A stretch of 64,000 bases of DNA, taken from NCBI RefSeq assembly GCF_005233835.1, contig NZ_SZQA01000002.1:186001-250000 (forward strand), given 5' to 3'. Below the pieces are notes generated by a model. It did no database searches, had not been told where the DNA came from, and saw nothing but the letters and a program-made list of their open reading frames with translations. Source of the DNA: Herbidospora galbida. GTDB taxonomy: Bacteria; Actinomycetota; Actinomycetes; Streptosporangiales; Streptosporangiaceae. Shown in pieces: positions 1 to 6,415 of this stretch. Positions within the stretch are counted from its first letter, which is position 1. Each line of letters opens with the position of its first letter. The position numbers and the translations under genes were made by a program.

Positions 1-404
1 ACGACGTCGACGCCACCGCGCCGCTGCCGCAGGCCTTCGTCGACGCGCTCAACGACGACCTGAACGTGTCGCAGGCGCTGGCGGTCATCCACGAAGTGGT
101 GCGCGAGGGGAACGTGGCCCTCTCGCAGGGCAACAAGGAGGCGGTGGCCAGGCTTCTCGCCGAGACGCAGACCATGCTGGGCGTGCTGGGGCTCGACCCC
201 CGGTCTCCGCAGTGGCGCTCGTCCGGGGAGTCGGGCCTGCACGAGGTCGTCGACGCCCTGGTGGCCGTGGCCCTGGAGCAGCGTCAGGCCGCCCGCGCCC
301 GGAAGGATTACGCGGCCGCCGACGCCATCAGGGAGTCGCTCGCGGCCGCAGGGGTCGTCGTCGAGGACACGCCGCAGGGGCCCCGCTGGGAGCTGGCCCG
401 CTGA
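1..404 (+). CDS. cysS: Cysteinyl-tRNA synthetase, C-terminal part (5' end outside window)
   Basis: The frame is open from the first base (codons from position 3) and ends at TGA 402-404, leaving 133 residues. The visible part begins with an ALNDDLNVSQAL-like segment, which matches the anticodon-binding helical domain of class Ia CysRS (usual form LxDDLNTPxAL). It continues with ARKDYAAADAIR and ends in DTPQGPRWEL, a typical CysRS C-terminus. The enzyme charges tRNA-Cys in the cytoplasm. The rRNA methyltransferase rlmB follows 37 bp downstream, a common actinobacterial order. The catalytic Rossmann domain with HIGH and KMSKS motifs lies outside the window, so the call rests on the C-terminal signature and the neighbour. 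Confidence 0.88.
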   Translation, partial: DVDATAPLPQAFVDALNDDLNVSQALAVIHEVVREGNVALSQGNKEAVARLLAETQTMLGVLGLDPRSPQWRSSGESGLHEVVDALVAVALEQRQAARARKDYAAADAIRESLAAAGVVVEDTPQGPRWELAR

Positions 405-441
405 TCTGGGCTGCTCGAATTCACGGATAGGCTTTTCAGTT

Positions 442-1386
442 ATGGCAGCGGGACGTAAAAGGCAGGGCGCCACTCGGGGAACCGGGGGCAAGGTTCGGCG
501 ATCTCTTGAGGGCAAGGGGCCTACGCCGCCCGCTGAGGCTCGGCACTGGTACAAGGACAAGGCTCGGGCCGAGCGGATCACGCGCGAGGAGCGCGGCGGG
601 GCTTCGCCTCGGAAGGCTCCTGTGCGGGCTCGGAAGTCCGAGGACGCTCCTGAGTACATCGGCGGGCGGAATCCCGTGGTCGAGGCTCTGCGGGCCGGGG
701 TGCCTGCTTCGGCTCTCTATATCGCGGCGCGGATCGAGAACGATGACCGGGTTCGGGAGTCGATCAAGATCGCGGCTGACAAGGGGATCGCGCTGCTCGA
801 GGTCGACCGGGGGAAGCTTGACCGGTTGACCGAGGGTGGGGTGCACCAAGGGGTGGCCCTGCAGATTCCGGCTTATGAGTATGCGCATCCGATCGATCTG
901 GTGCGGTTCGCTCAGGAAGCTGCTGAGGTGCCGCTGATCGTGGCTCTCGACGGGGTTACCGATCCTCGGAACCTGGGGGCTATCGCGCGGTCTGCGGCTG
1001 CGTTCGGGGCTCACGGCTTGTTGGTGCCTGGGCGGCGGTCTGCTGGGGTTACCGCGGGGGCTTGGAAGACTTCCGCTGGGACGCTGGCATCGCTTCCTGT
1101 TGCTCGGGGGGCCAACCTCACGCAGGCGTTGCAGGGGTATCGCGAGGACGGGCTCTTCGTTGTCGGGCTGGACGGGGAGTCTCGGACTGACATCGGGGAC
1201 ATGACGCTGGCTGCTGAGCCGCTGGTTGTCGTGGTGGGGTCCGAAGGGAAGGGGCTGTCTCGCCTTGTGCGGGAGGCCTGTGACCAGGTGGTTCGGATTC
1301 CCATGGGGGCTGCGGCCGAATCGCTGAACGCGGGTGTCGCGGCCGGCATCGCTCTCTACGAGGTGAGTCGCCTGCGCCGAGGGTAG
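442..1386 (+). CDS. rlmB: 23S rRNA (guanosine-2'-O)-methyltransferase, SpoU/TrmH family
   Basis: This SPOUT methyltransferase of 314 residues is predicted to 2'-O-methylate guanosine in 23S rRNA with S-adenosylmethionine. Residues 1-70 are a basic, disordered tail. An L30e-like substrate-binding domain starts near YIGGRNPVVEAL (72-83). The catalytic domain carries all three SpoU motifs: DPRNLGAIARSA (174-185), GSEGKGL (266-272) and SLNAGVAAGIALYE (294-307). The start is ATG 442 with no strong Shine-Dalgarno sequence; a TAGGCT hexamer lies 8 nt upstream (428-433), so initiation may be near-leaderless. Its third positions are visibly richer in T and G (many GCT, GGG, CGG codons) than those of its neighbours. 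Specificity for G2251 is inferred from family and from cysS linkage. Confidence 0.9.
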   Translation: MAAGRKRQGATRGTGGKVRRSLEGKGPTPPAEARHWYKDKARAERITREERGGASPRKAPVRARKSEDAPEYIGGRNPVVEALRAGVPASALYIAARIENDDRVRESIKIAADKGIALLEVDRGKLDRLTEGGVHQGVALQIPAYEYAHPIDLVRFAQEAAEVPLIVALDGVTDPRNLGAIARSAAAFGAHGLLVPGRRSAGVTAGAWKTSAGTLASLPVARGANLTQALQGYREDGLFVVGLDGESRTDIGDMTLAAEPLVVVVGSEGKGLSRLVREACDQVVRIPMGAAAESLNAGVAAGIALYEVSRLRRG

Positions 1387-1413
1387 GTGTGTACTAGACT
1401 AGCCATGGTTCCG

Positions 1414-1486
1414 GCCGCCTTAGCTCAATCGGCAGAGCATCTGTCTTGTAAACAGAAGGTCTGGGGTTCGATTCCCCAAGGCGGCT
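1414..1486 (+). tRNA. tRNA-Thr (anticodon TGT)
   Basis: The 73-nt gene folds as a cloverleaf. The acceptor stem GCCGCCT pairs with AGGCGGC at 1479-1485. The anticodon stem TCTGT/ACAGA encloses loop CTTGTAA with anticodon TGT, which reads ACA threonine codons. The T-arm is TGGGG/CCCCA with loop TTCGATT. CCA is not encoded. It lies 27 bp behind rlmB and marks the left edge of an accessory block. Confidence 0.96.
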
Positions 1487-1493
1487 CTGATTG

Positions 1494-1520
1494 TTCGGCC
1501 TCTCGTTGCGGGAGGCCGAA
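1494..1520 (+). terminator. Hairpin terminator behind tRNA-Thr
   Basis: A perfect 9-bp inverted repeat, TTCGGCCTC (1494-1502) with GAGGCCGAA (1512-1520), has a 9-nt loop and is followed by ATTAGTTATG. It starts 8 bp after the tRNA. It lacks a long T-run, as is usual for high-GC actinobacterial terminators. Confidence 0.7.
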
Positions 1521-1849
1521 ATTAGTTATGGCTTCCTCCCGCAAGAAGCTTGTGTCGCGTTTTTGCCAAGTTTCGATGGAACGTTCCAATTGGGAGGAGA
1601 TAAATATGGGTAATCCTCCCATACGAGACGGTCCACAAGCAGGCCGAATCTCCGTTTTGGGGTCGATTTCCTGTGCCTGACAATCTATTTGGCATCGTGC
1701 TTTAAGCGTTAGAAATATGACGCTAAAGTAAGAAATTTTAGGCAGAGAAGCCCCGCGGTGCCCGGGTCTCTGCCTCGCGTCGCTGGTGATCAGAGCGTTG
1801 CGACGAAGATGGGCCGACCGCGGGCTGAACGCTGAAAGGTGGTCCGCGG
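1521..1849. other. Gene-free, AT-richer stretch between tRNA-Thr and MFS gene
   Basis: This 329-bp stretch holds no gene I can support. Bases 1680-1740 are clearly AT-richer than the surrounding DNA. An imperfect inverted repeat with core arms AGCGT (1705-1709) and ACGCT (1720-1724), extended by CTTTA/TAAAG with one bulged A, is followed by TAAGAAATTTTA. It could be a terminator or an operator. I found no integrase gene and could not establish a direct repeat of the tRNA 3' end at the far side of the block. Confidence 0.5.
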
Positions 1850-3763
1850 GTGGATCGGCGGCAGTCGCTGATGGGTTTCTGGATAGGTCTCACCAGCACA
1901 ACGGTCGTGGCGCGAACGTTGTCTCTGACGTATCCACTCCTTGCTCTCGACCATTCGGGCTCCCCCATGGCGGTCGGTTGGGCGAGTTTCATGCTCGCAC
2001 TACCGGGATTCCTGTTTTATCTGCCTTTCGGTGCGATCATAGACAGAATCGACCCTTCTCAGCTTATGAGGTTGGTCGAAGTTGTTCGTGCACTTATGTT
2101 GCTACTTGTCGGTGGTCTGCTGGTCTACGACTTTCTGTCCCTTCCGGTGATTCTGGCCGCGGCCTTCATCGAGGGTGCGATGTGGATCGCCTATTCCCTT
2201 GCCGAAGCGGCCCTGATCCCGATGGTTCGCAGCGACCGGCTGACCCGGTTCCTCGCCTCCAGCGAGCGCAGCACCCAAGTGGGCTCCCTGATCGCCCGGC
2301 CGCTGGCCGGATTCCTCTACGGCCTGCAGCACACCGTGCCCTTCCTGGTCGCACCGCTCTTCCTGCTCGTCTCGGCGCTCACCGTGCCTTCGGCGCGAGT
2401 GCGACGGACGGAAGTCCGTGGTCGGCGGGAACCGCTGTGGGCGTCGATGGGAGAAGGGCTGCGAGAGCTGGCCCGGCATCGGTTCCTCATGGTCGCCGTC
2501 ATCCTGACGAGCACGACGAACTTGATGATCAATGCCTTGATCGTCGTCTTCATCGCCGGGTACGCGAGCGAACTCGACGCCGCCGACATCGGGTTCTACC
2601 TCATGTTCGGGAGCATCGGCGGGACCGTGGGCACGTTCTTGGCCAGGACCATCCGCCCGGAGAACTGGGTGCTCTACGTGCAGCTCGCCGTCGCAGCCGT
2701 CGCCATGCTGGCCATCGCCCTGCGCCCCAGTCCGGCGTCGTTCGCGCTGGGCCTGCTGCTGACCGGATGGGGCACCGCCACCAACATCGCCATGCGCAGT
2801 TATGAGGGCGTCTACGTCAGGCGCCGCAAACGGGCGCGGGTCGCCAGTGTCTCCCGTCTTCTCAGCCACACCGCCGTGACGGTCGCGGCCCCGCTGGGCG
2901 GTGCGCTGGTGACCGTCTCCGGAGTCGATCAGGCCGCTTCCCTGCTGGCCTGGGGGTTCGCGTTCGTGGCGGGGTCGCTGCTGCTGTGGAGAGTGGTCTC
3001 GTGGACGATCACGGTCGTGAGCCGGTACGCGAAGTACGGCGTCTACGGAATTTTCGACGCGCCGCGATTCGAGGCGATGGTGGGCGTGGTGGGCCTGCGG
3101 ATGGCCTCACTGGCCATCGGCCACCCGTTCGGCCAGGCGGTGGAGATGTGCCGGGAGTGGTGGTGCCTTCGCCGACATCGCGGCTGCGGCGAGATCGGCA
3201 GCTCCTGTGAGATTTCCGGCCTTCTGCTCGACCAGAGCCGCGTAAAGGAGGGCGGGACCGTGTTCCGCCGTGGTCGCGCGTACGGCGGTGATCTCATTCC
3301 GCGCTTCGTCGATATCCCCGCGGCTTGCCAGGGCGTACGCATAGGCGGCGCGGACCCATGGCTCACGTATCGAGCCGAGTCGCCCGAAGTCGATCAGAGC
3401 CTCGTCGGTACGGTCAAGGTGAAGAAGGATCTCGGCGCGGGTGCGCAGGGCGGGCCAGGAGTTGGCGTCGTCGTCGAGCACGCGGTCGAGCGTCCCGAGC
3501 GCGTTGTCCTCATGACCCCCGTACCAATAGGTCCACGCGAGCTCGATGCGGATGCCCTGATCGTCCGGAACCCGTTGGATGGCGGACTTGATGTCCTGAA
3601 TGGCGCGCCGCGTCTGGCCGAGCGCGCGACGGGCCCGGCCGCTTGCGGCCAGCAGACGGCCCACACTCTCCGTACGCCCGTGGACGTCGAAGAGGGCGGC
3701 GGCCTCGCGGTAATGGTCGATGGCCGTGGCGTACCGGCCGTCCTGGAAGGCGACGTCCCCTAG
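1850..3763 (+). CDS. MFS transporter with abnormal C-terminal read-through
   Basis: The first ~385 residues are a typical 12-helix major facilitator of the MFS_3 (EntS-like exporter) kind, with the GAIIDRIDPSQLMR loop after helix 2. GTG 1850 follows a GAAAGGTGG ribosome-binding site; ATG 1871 is an alternative start. The hydrophobic part ends near position 3005 (LLLWRVVSW). The frame then stays open for about 250 further residues to TAG 3761-3763, entirely antisense to the 3' end of the nSTAND1/TPR gene, and those residues look like shadow sequence. A TGA exists at 3018-3020 in the +1 frame, so either a frameshift or stop loss extended the gene, or a long convergent overlap is real. As part of the adjoining RiPP-like cassette it may export the peptide (inference). 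Confidence 0.7.
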   Translation: MDRRQSLMGFWIGLTSTTVVARTLSLTYPLLALDHSGSPMAVGWASFMLALPGFLFYLPFGAIIDRIDPSQLMRLVEVVRALMLLLVGGLLVYDFLSLPVILAAAFIEGAMWIAYSLAEAALIPMVRSDRLTRFLASSERSTQVGSLIARPLAGFLYGLQHTVPFLVAPLFLLVSALTVPSARVRRTEVRGRREPLWASMGEGLRELARHRFLMVAVILTSTTNLMINALIVVFIAGYASELDAADIGFYLMFGSIGGTVGTFLARTIRPENWVLYVQLAVAAVAMLAIALRPSPASFALGLLLTGWGTATNIAMRSYEGVYVRRRKRARVASVSRLLSHTAVTVAAPLGGALVTVSGVDQAASLLAWGFAFVAGSLLLWRVVSWTITVVSRYAKYGVYGIFDAPRFEAMVGVVGLRMASLAIGHPFGQAVEMCREWWCLRRHRGCGEIGSSCEISGLLLDQSRVKEGGTVFRRGRAYGGDLIPRFVDIPAACQGVRIGGADPWLTYRAESPEVDQSLVGTVKVKKDLGAGAQGGPGVGVVVEHAVERPERVVLMTPVPIGPRELDADALIVRNPLDGGLDVLNGAPRLAERATGPAACGQQTAHTLRTPVDVEEGGGLAVMVDGRGVPAVLEGDVP

Positions 3764-5080
3764 GAACGACTCGATCTCGGCCTTGAGGCGGGAGGAGTCG
3801 GTGCGGTCGAGCGCGTCTCTGGCATCGCGGCGGGCACGGGCGAAGTCGCCCTCGCGGAGGGCGTGCTGAGCGGTGTGGAGAAGCTGCTGGGCGGTTCGCT
3901 TGTCGACCACGACGTCGCCGGCCTCCGCACGGATGAGGCGGACGAGGCTCTCGTGCGACAGCTCGTACCACTGGGAGTCGTCTCCCGTGACGCCCGGGCG
4001 CGGGGTCAGGATGTGGTGGTCGACCAGGGCGGCGACCACATCGTTCGGGATTCCGGCCGTCATGGTCTCGCCCCGATAGACCGGCGTCTTGGCCGAGTCG
4101 GCGACGAAGTTGTCGAGCAGCCAGGCGCGCAGACGGGTCGTGTCGTCGTCGAGGTGGTCGCGGGCGACCTCGGCGATCGTCTGGTCGACGAACTTCTCCA
4201 GCGACTTGCGCACGTTGGCGTACCGGATGACGTGGTCGGTCGTGATGTGAGTGACGTCCGGAGGCAGCGAGTCCCAGAGAACCGTGCAGACGACCTGGAG
4301 CTGGACGGGTTCGATGGCCTTCGACTCCCGCGCGGTGCCGTCTCCGCTCAGGTCGTCGATCAGGCGCTGGGCGGCGGCGTCGTCGAAGGAGTAGCCGGTG
4401 CCGGTGAGCGGACCCGTGATGGCCTGGGTGGCGGCCGGTGGTTCCAGGGCGCCGAGCGTGAAACGCCCTTTGGTCATGACGTCGTGGAGGCGTTCGTCCC
4501 TGAGTATGGCGCCGGCCTGGTCGTTCCTGATCGAGATCAGCACCCGCAGGTCGGGATCCTTGCTGAGGGCGGCGAAGAGCTGGTCGAGGAACCACTCGTG
4601 ATACGGCGTCCGCCGGTGGTTCCCCAGGAACAGCTCTTCCGCCTGGTCGATCGAGGCCAGGCGGAGCACCGGATCGCCATAGCGGTCCTGCCTGGGCGGG
4701 CGGCGCAGGAAGAACCGCTCAAGGGTGAGGCTGGCCAGCCGGGACGGGCGCTCCCCCGGGGACCACGACGAGAGGAGCGCGTAGACATGGGGATTGTGCT
4801 CGGGCAGCGCTTCCCGGGGAGACGTGGAGGTGACCGAGACCCGTCCCACCGGCAGGATGTCGTTCTGCGACGGATCGAGCAGGGGCATGACGCCCGCGTT
4901 GAGCAGGGAGGTCTTCCCCGCGCCCGACGGGCCGGACAGCACCGTGATCTGGTTGGACCGCCAGAGATCGCAGACCTCGTGCGCCTCACGGGCCCGGCCG
5001 AAGAACTTGCCGCTGTCCTGACGGCGGAACGCGCGCAGGCCGACGTAGGGTTCGAGGGTCCGCTGATCTCGGCCGGTCAC
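3107..5080 (-). CDS. nSTAND1 NTPase with C-terminal TPR repeats
   Basis: The 657-residue protein starts at GTG 5080, which overlaps the TGA of the SIR2 gene (GTGA), so the two are translationally coupled. The N-terminus PYVGLRAF...FFGRARE (11-31) leads into Walker A GPSGAGKT (50-57) and a Walker B-like DQAEELF (145-151). This is the signature of the novel STAND NTPase 1 family found in conflict systems. A helical winged-helix-like part follows, then TPR-type repeats from about residue 440 to the end. STAND proteins usually sense a trigger through their repeats, oligomerise on ATP and switch on an effector; here the effector would be the SIR2 protein. The long upstream open frame to 5827 is only the shadow of the SIR2 gene. 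The 3' 657 bp overlap antisense with the MFS reading frame. Confidence 0.85.
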   Translation of the reverse strand: MTGRDQRTLEPYVGLRAFRRQDSGKFFGRAREAHEVCDLWRSNQITVLSGPSGAGKTSLLNAGVMPLLDPSQNDILPVGRVSVTSTSPREALPEHNPHVYALLSSWSPGERPSRLASLTLERFFLRRPPRQDRYGDPVLRLASIDQAEELFLGNHRRTPYHEWFLDQLFAALSKDPDLRVLISIRNDQAGAILRDERLHDVMTKGRFTLGALEPPAATQAITGPLTGTGYSFDDAAAQRLIDDLSGDGTARESKAIEPVQLQVVCTVLWDSLPPDVTHITTDHVIRYANVRKSLEKFVDQTIAEVARDHLDDDTTRLRAWLLDNFVADSAKTPVYRGETMTAGIPNDVVAALVDHHILTPRPGVTGDDSQWYELSHESLVRLIRAEAGDVVVDKRTAQQLLHTAQHALREGDFARARRDARDALDRTDSSRLKAEIESFLGDVAFQDGRYATAIDHYREAAALFDVHGRTESVGRLLAASGRARRALGQTRRAIQDIKSAIQRVPDDQGIRIELAWTYWYGGHEDNALGTLDRVLDDDANSWPALRTRAEILLHLDRTDEALIDFGRLGSIREPWVRAAYAYALASRGDIDEARNEITAVRATTAEHGPALLYAALVEQKAGNLTGAADLAAAAMSAKAPPLPAHLHRLAERVADGQ

Positions 5081-5967
5081 GGCATGGCTCCCATCCGCTC
5101 GCGTAACTCCTTGCAGAACTCGTCGATGCCCCCCCAGTAGACCGAGATCTGCCACTCGGCGTAATACCAGTTCAGCAGGCCCTCCATGTCCTCGATGGTG
5201 TAGCCCGAGGTGGGGGCGAGCTGGATGCTCACATGGCGACGCCTGCTGATCGCCGGGATCGACCGGCCGAGTTCCTGGAACAGCATCCGGAACGTCGAGT
5301 CCTGCAGGCTGTATCCGACGAACAGCAGCGGGCGGGTGGTCAGCGCGGCGAGGATCGACGGAGGGAACATCCGGGTCGTGCCGTTGGTGCGCTCGATGAT
5401 GAAATTGCGCAGGAACACCATGTAGTCGTCTTCGGCCAGCACGAAGCTGGCCGGATCGCGCATCGCGCCGTGCAGGTGGTAGACGAGCGGGGTCGCCGGG
5501 CTGGGGTTGAAGCCGGGGGTCTCGGCGAACAACGGGTCGGGGGCGATGGTTTCGGTCCACGGGCAGATGGCCGCGATGGCCGACTTCGTACGCGTCGCGA
5601 GCGCCTGGACGATGAAGTCGTCGTAATTGGTGGTCAGGTAGACCGGCAACGGGAAGTCGGCCAGCAGGGCGTGCGGCTCGTTCGGGTTGGTGAAGTCGGG
5701 TGTCTTGGCGTCCTCGGTCAGCACGTCCCGGACCCGGTTCTTGACGTAGTGGAGATCGCCGTACTTCACGCCAGCGTATTGGGCCACCCGGAGGAGTTCG
5801 GTGCCGTTCGGCCCTGGGTAACCGCACATGGCCGCGAGTTTCTCACTGAGCTCGGCGCCCGACGGGAGAACGCTCGCTGAGGCGCCGGCGCCCACGAAAG
5901 GAGTGCAGTGGCCGGCCCTCAATTGATAAATGAGCCGTTCCCAATCCTCGTCGCGCATTTCGCCCAT
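5077..5967 (-). CDS. SIR2-family protein (predicted NADase effector)
   Basis: The 296-residue protein carries the SIR2 Rossmann NAD-binding signatures of bacterial defence SIR2 proteins: VGAGAS (25-30), LTTNYDDF (111-118), YHLHG (163-167, catalytic-type histidine) and FVGYSLQD (216-223). No zinc-binding Cys quartet of classical deacetylases is visible. Such proteins (as in Thoeris, DSR, Avs5 and SIR2-APAZ) usually degrade NAD+ rather than deacetylate. ATG 5967 has a GGTGGAG ribosome-binding site 6 nt upstream; the longer frame to 6087 lacks one. It overlaps the nSTAND1 gene by 4 bp and lies 146 bp downstream of the peptide gene on the same strand. An NADase function is family knowledge, not shown here. 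Confidence 0.85.
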   Translation of the reverse strand: MGEMRDEDWERLIYQLRAGHCTPFVGAGASASVLPSGAELSEKLAAMCGYPGPNGTELLRVAQYAGVKYGDLHYVKNRVRDVLTEDAKTPDFTNPNEPHALLADFPLPVYLTTNYDDFIVQALATRTKSAIAAICPWTETIAPDPLFAETPGFNPSPATPLVYHLHGAMRDPASFVLAEDDYMVFLRNFIIERTNGTTRMFPPSILAALTTRPLLFVGYSLQDSTFRMLFQELGRSIPAISRRRHVSIQLAPTSGYTIEDMEGLLNWYYAEWQISVYWGGIDEFCKELRERMGAMP

Positions 5968-6066
5968 GCATTGCTCCACCTCATCGGCCGGATGTTCGTT
6001 CCTGACTGTAGAGCCAGTCACGGCGAGATGACCGGTGGTATTTTTTCGGCCCTGCGGGCAGGCGGC

Positions 6067-6105
6067 CGGGAGGGCGCGGATCATCATCGGTACACGACCC
6101 TCCCG
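6067..6105. repeat. Inverted repeat between peptide gene and SIR2 gene
   Basis: CGGGAGGG (6067-6074) pairs with CCCTCCCG (6098-6105) around a 23-nt loop, 9 bp after the peptide stop codon. It could act as a partial terminator or an RNA-stability element separating high peptide expression from lower SIR2/STAND expression. No T-run follows on the minus strand. Confidence 0.4.
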
Positions 6106-6113
6106 CCGTTGTG

Positions 6114-6263
6114 TCAGATGAAGTTCTGGAACCCCGAACTCGTCGTGGCAGGGGCTTCGACGAAGTGTTCCAGCAGCCCACGGAGGGTTGCGTAGGGCAC
6201 TTCGCTGGCGGCGTTCAGGAGTGGTTCCCCGCTCGCCGCAGTACCACGCGCAGCATCGATCAT
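6114..6263 (-). CDS. Candidate cyclophane RiPP precursor peptide (FxSxx-COOH-like)
   Basis: A 49-residue frame starts at ATG 6263 with GCGAGGA 4 nt upstream and ends at TGA 6114-6116. It begins MIDAARGTAASGEPLL, has a short helical leader-like segment (ASEVPYATLRGLLEHF), then a small-residue stretch (APATTSSG) and the C-terminus FQNFI. FxsA precursors end Phe-x-Ser-x-x-COOH after a similar leader; here Phe is at -5 but Asn replaces Ser at -3. Aromatic-x-Asn is a crosslinking motif known from other three-residue cyclophane (triceptide) maturases. The gene sits divergently from the FxsT-like gene, in the same cluster as the FxsB-like maturase 4 kb away. The mRNA leader contains a perfect 6-bp stem, GGCCGC/GCGGCC (6307-6323). 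No alternative precursor was found next to the maturase gene. Confidence 0.68.
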   Translation of the reverse strand: MIDAARGTAASGEPLLNAASEVPYATLRGLLEHFVEAPATTSSGFQNFI

Positions 6264-6359
6264 TAAGTCCTCGCCTTCAGCGGCAGCCGAAATGGGAGTT
6301 ACGGTTGGCCGCCTTTCGCGGCCCGGGCGCCATTGACGAACTTGCTGTATAGATGAGTT

Positions 6360-6389
6360 TTGAACAGGCTCTGGCGCGAAGCAAGTAAT
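6360..6389 (+). promoter_or_regulatory. Possible promoter of the FxsT-like gene
   Basis: TTGAAC (6360-6365) and AGTAAT (6384-6389) are separated by 18 bp. The predicted start point leaves a leader of about 20 nt carrying the GGAGG ribosome-binding site at 6407-6411. It is a sequence match only. Confidence 0.35.
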
Positions 6390-6415
6390 CTTTTCATGGA
6401 AGCAGCGGAGGTCTG

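Noticed and set aside
1387-1680. A 97-codon plus-strand frame across tRNA-Thr
   Set aside because: It runs through the tRNA gene and the terminator hairpin and has no ribosome-binding site or family similarity.
5081-5827. N-terminal extension of the nSTAND1 gene
   Set aside because: This part is the out-of-frame shadow of the SIR2 gene; GTG 5080 with GTGA overlap and the family N-terminus PYVGLRAF fix the start.
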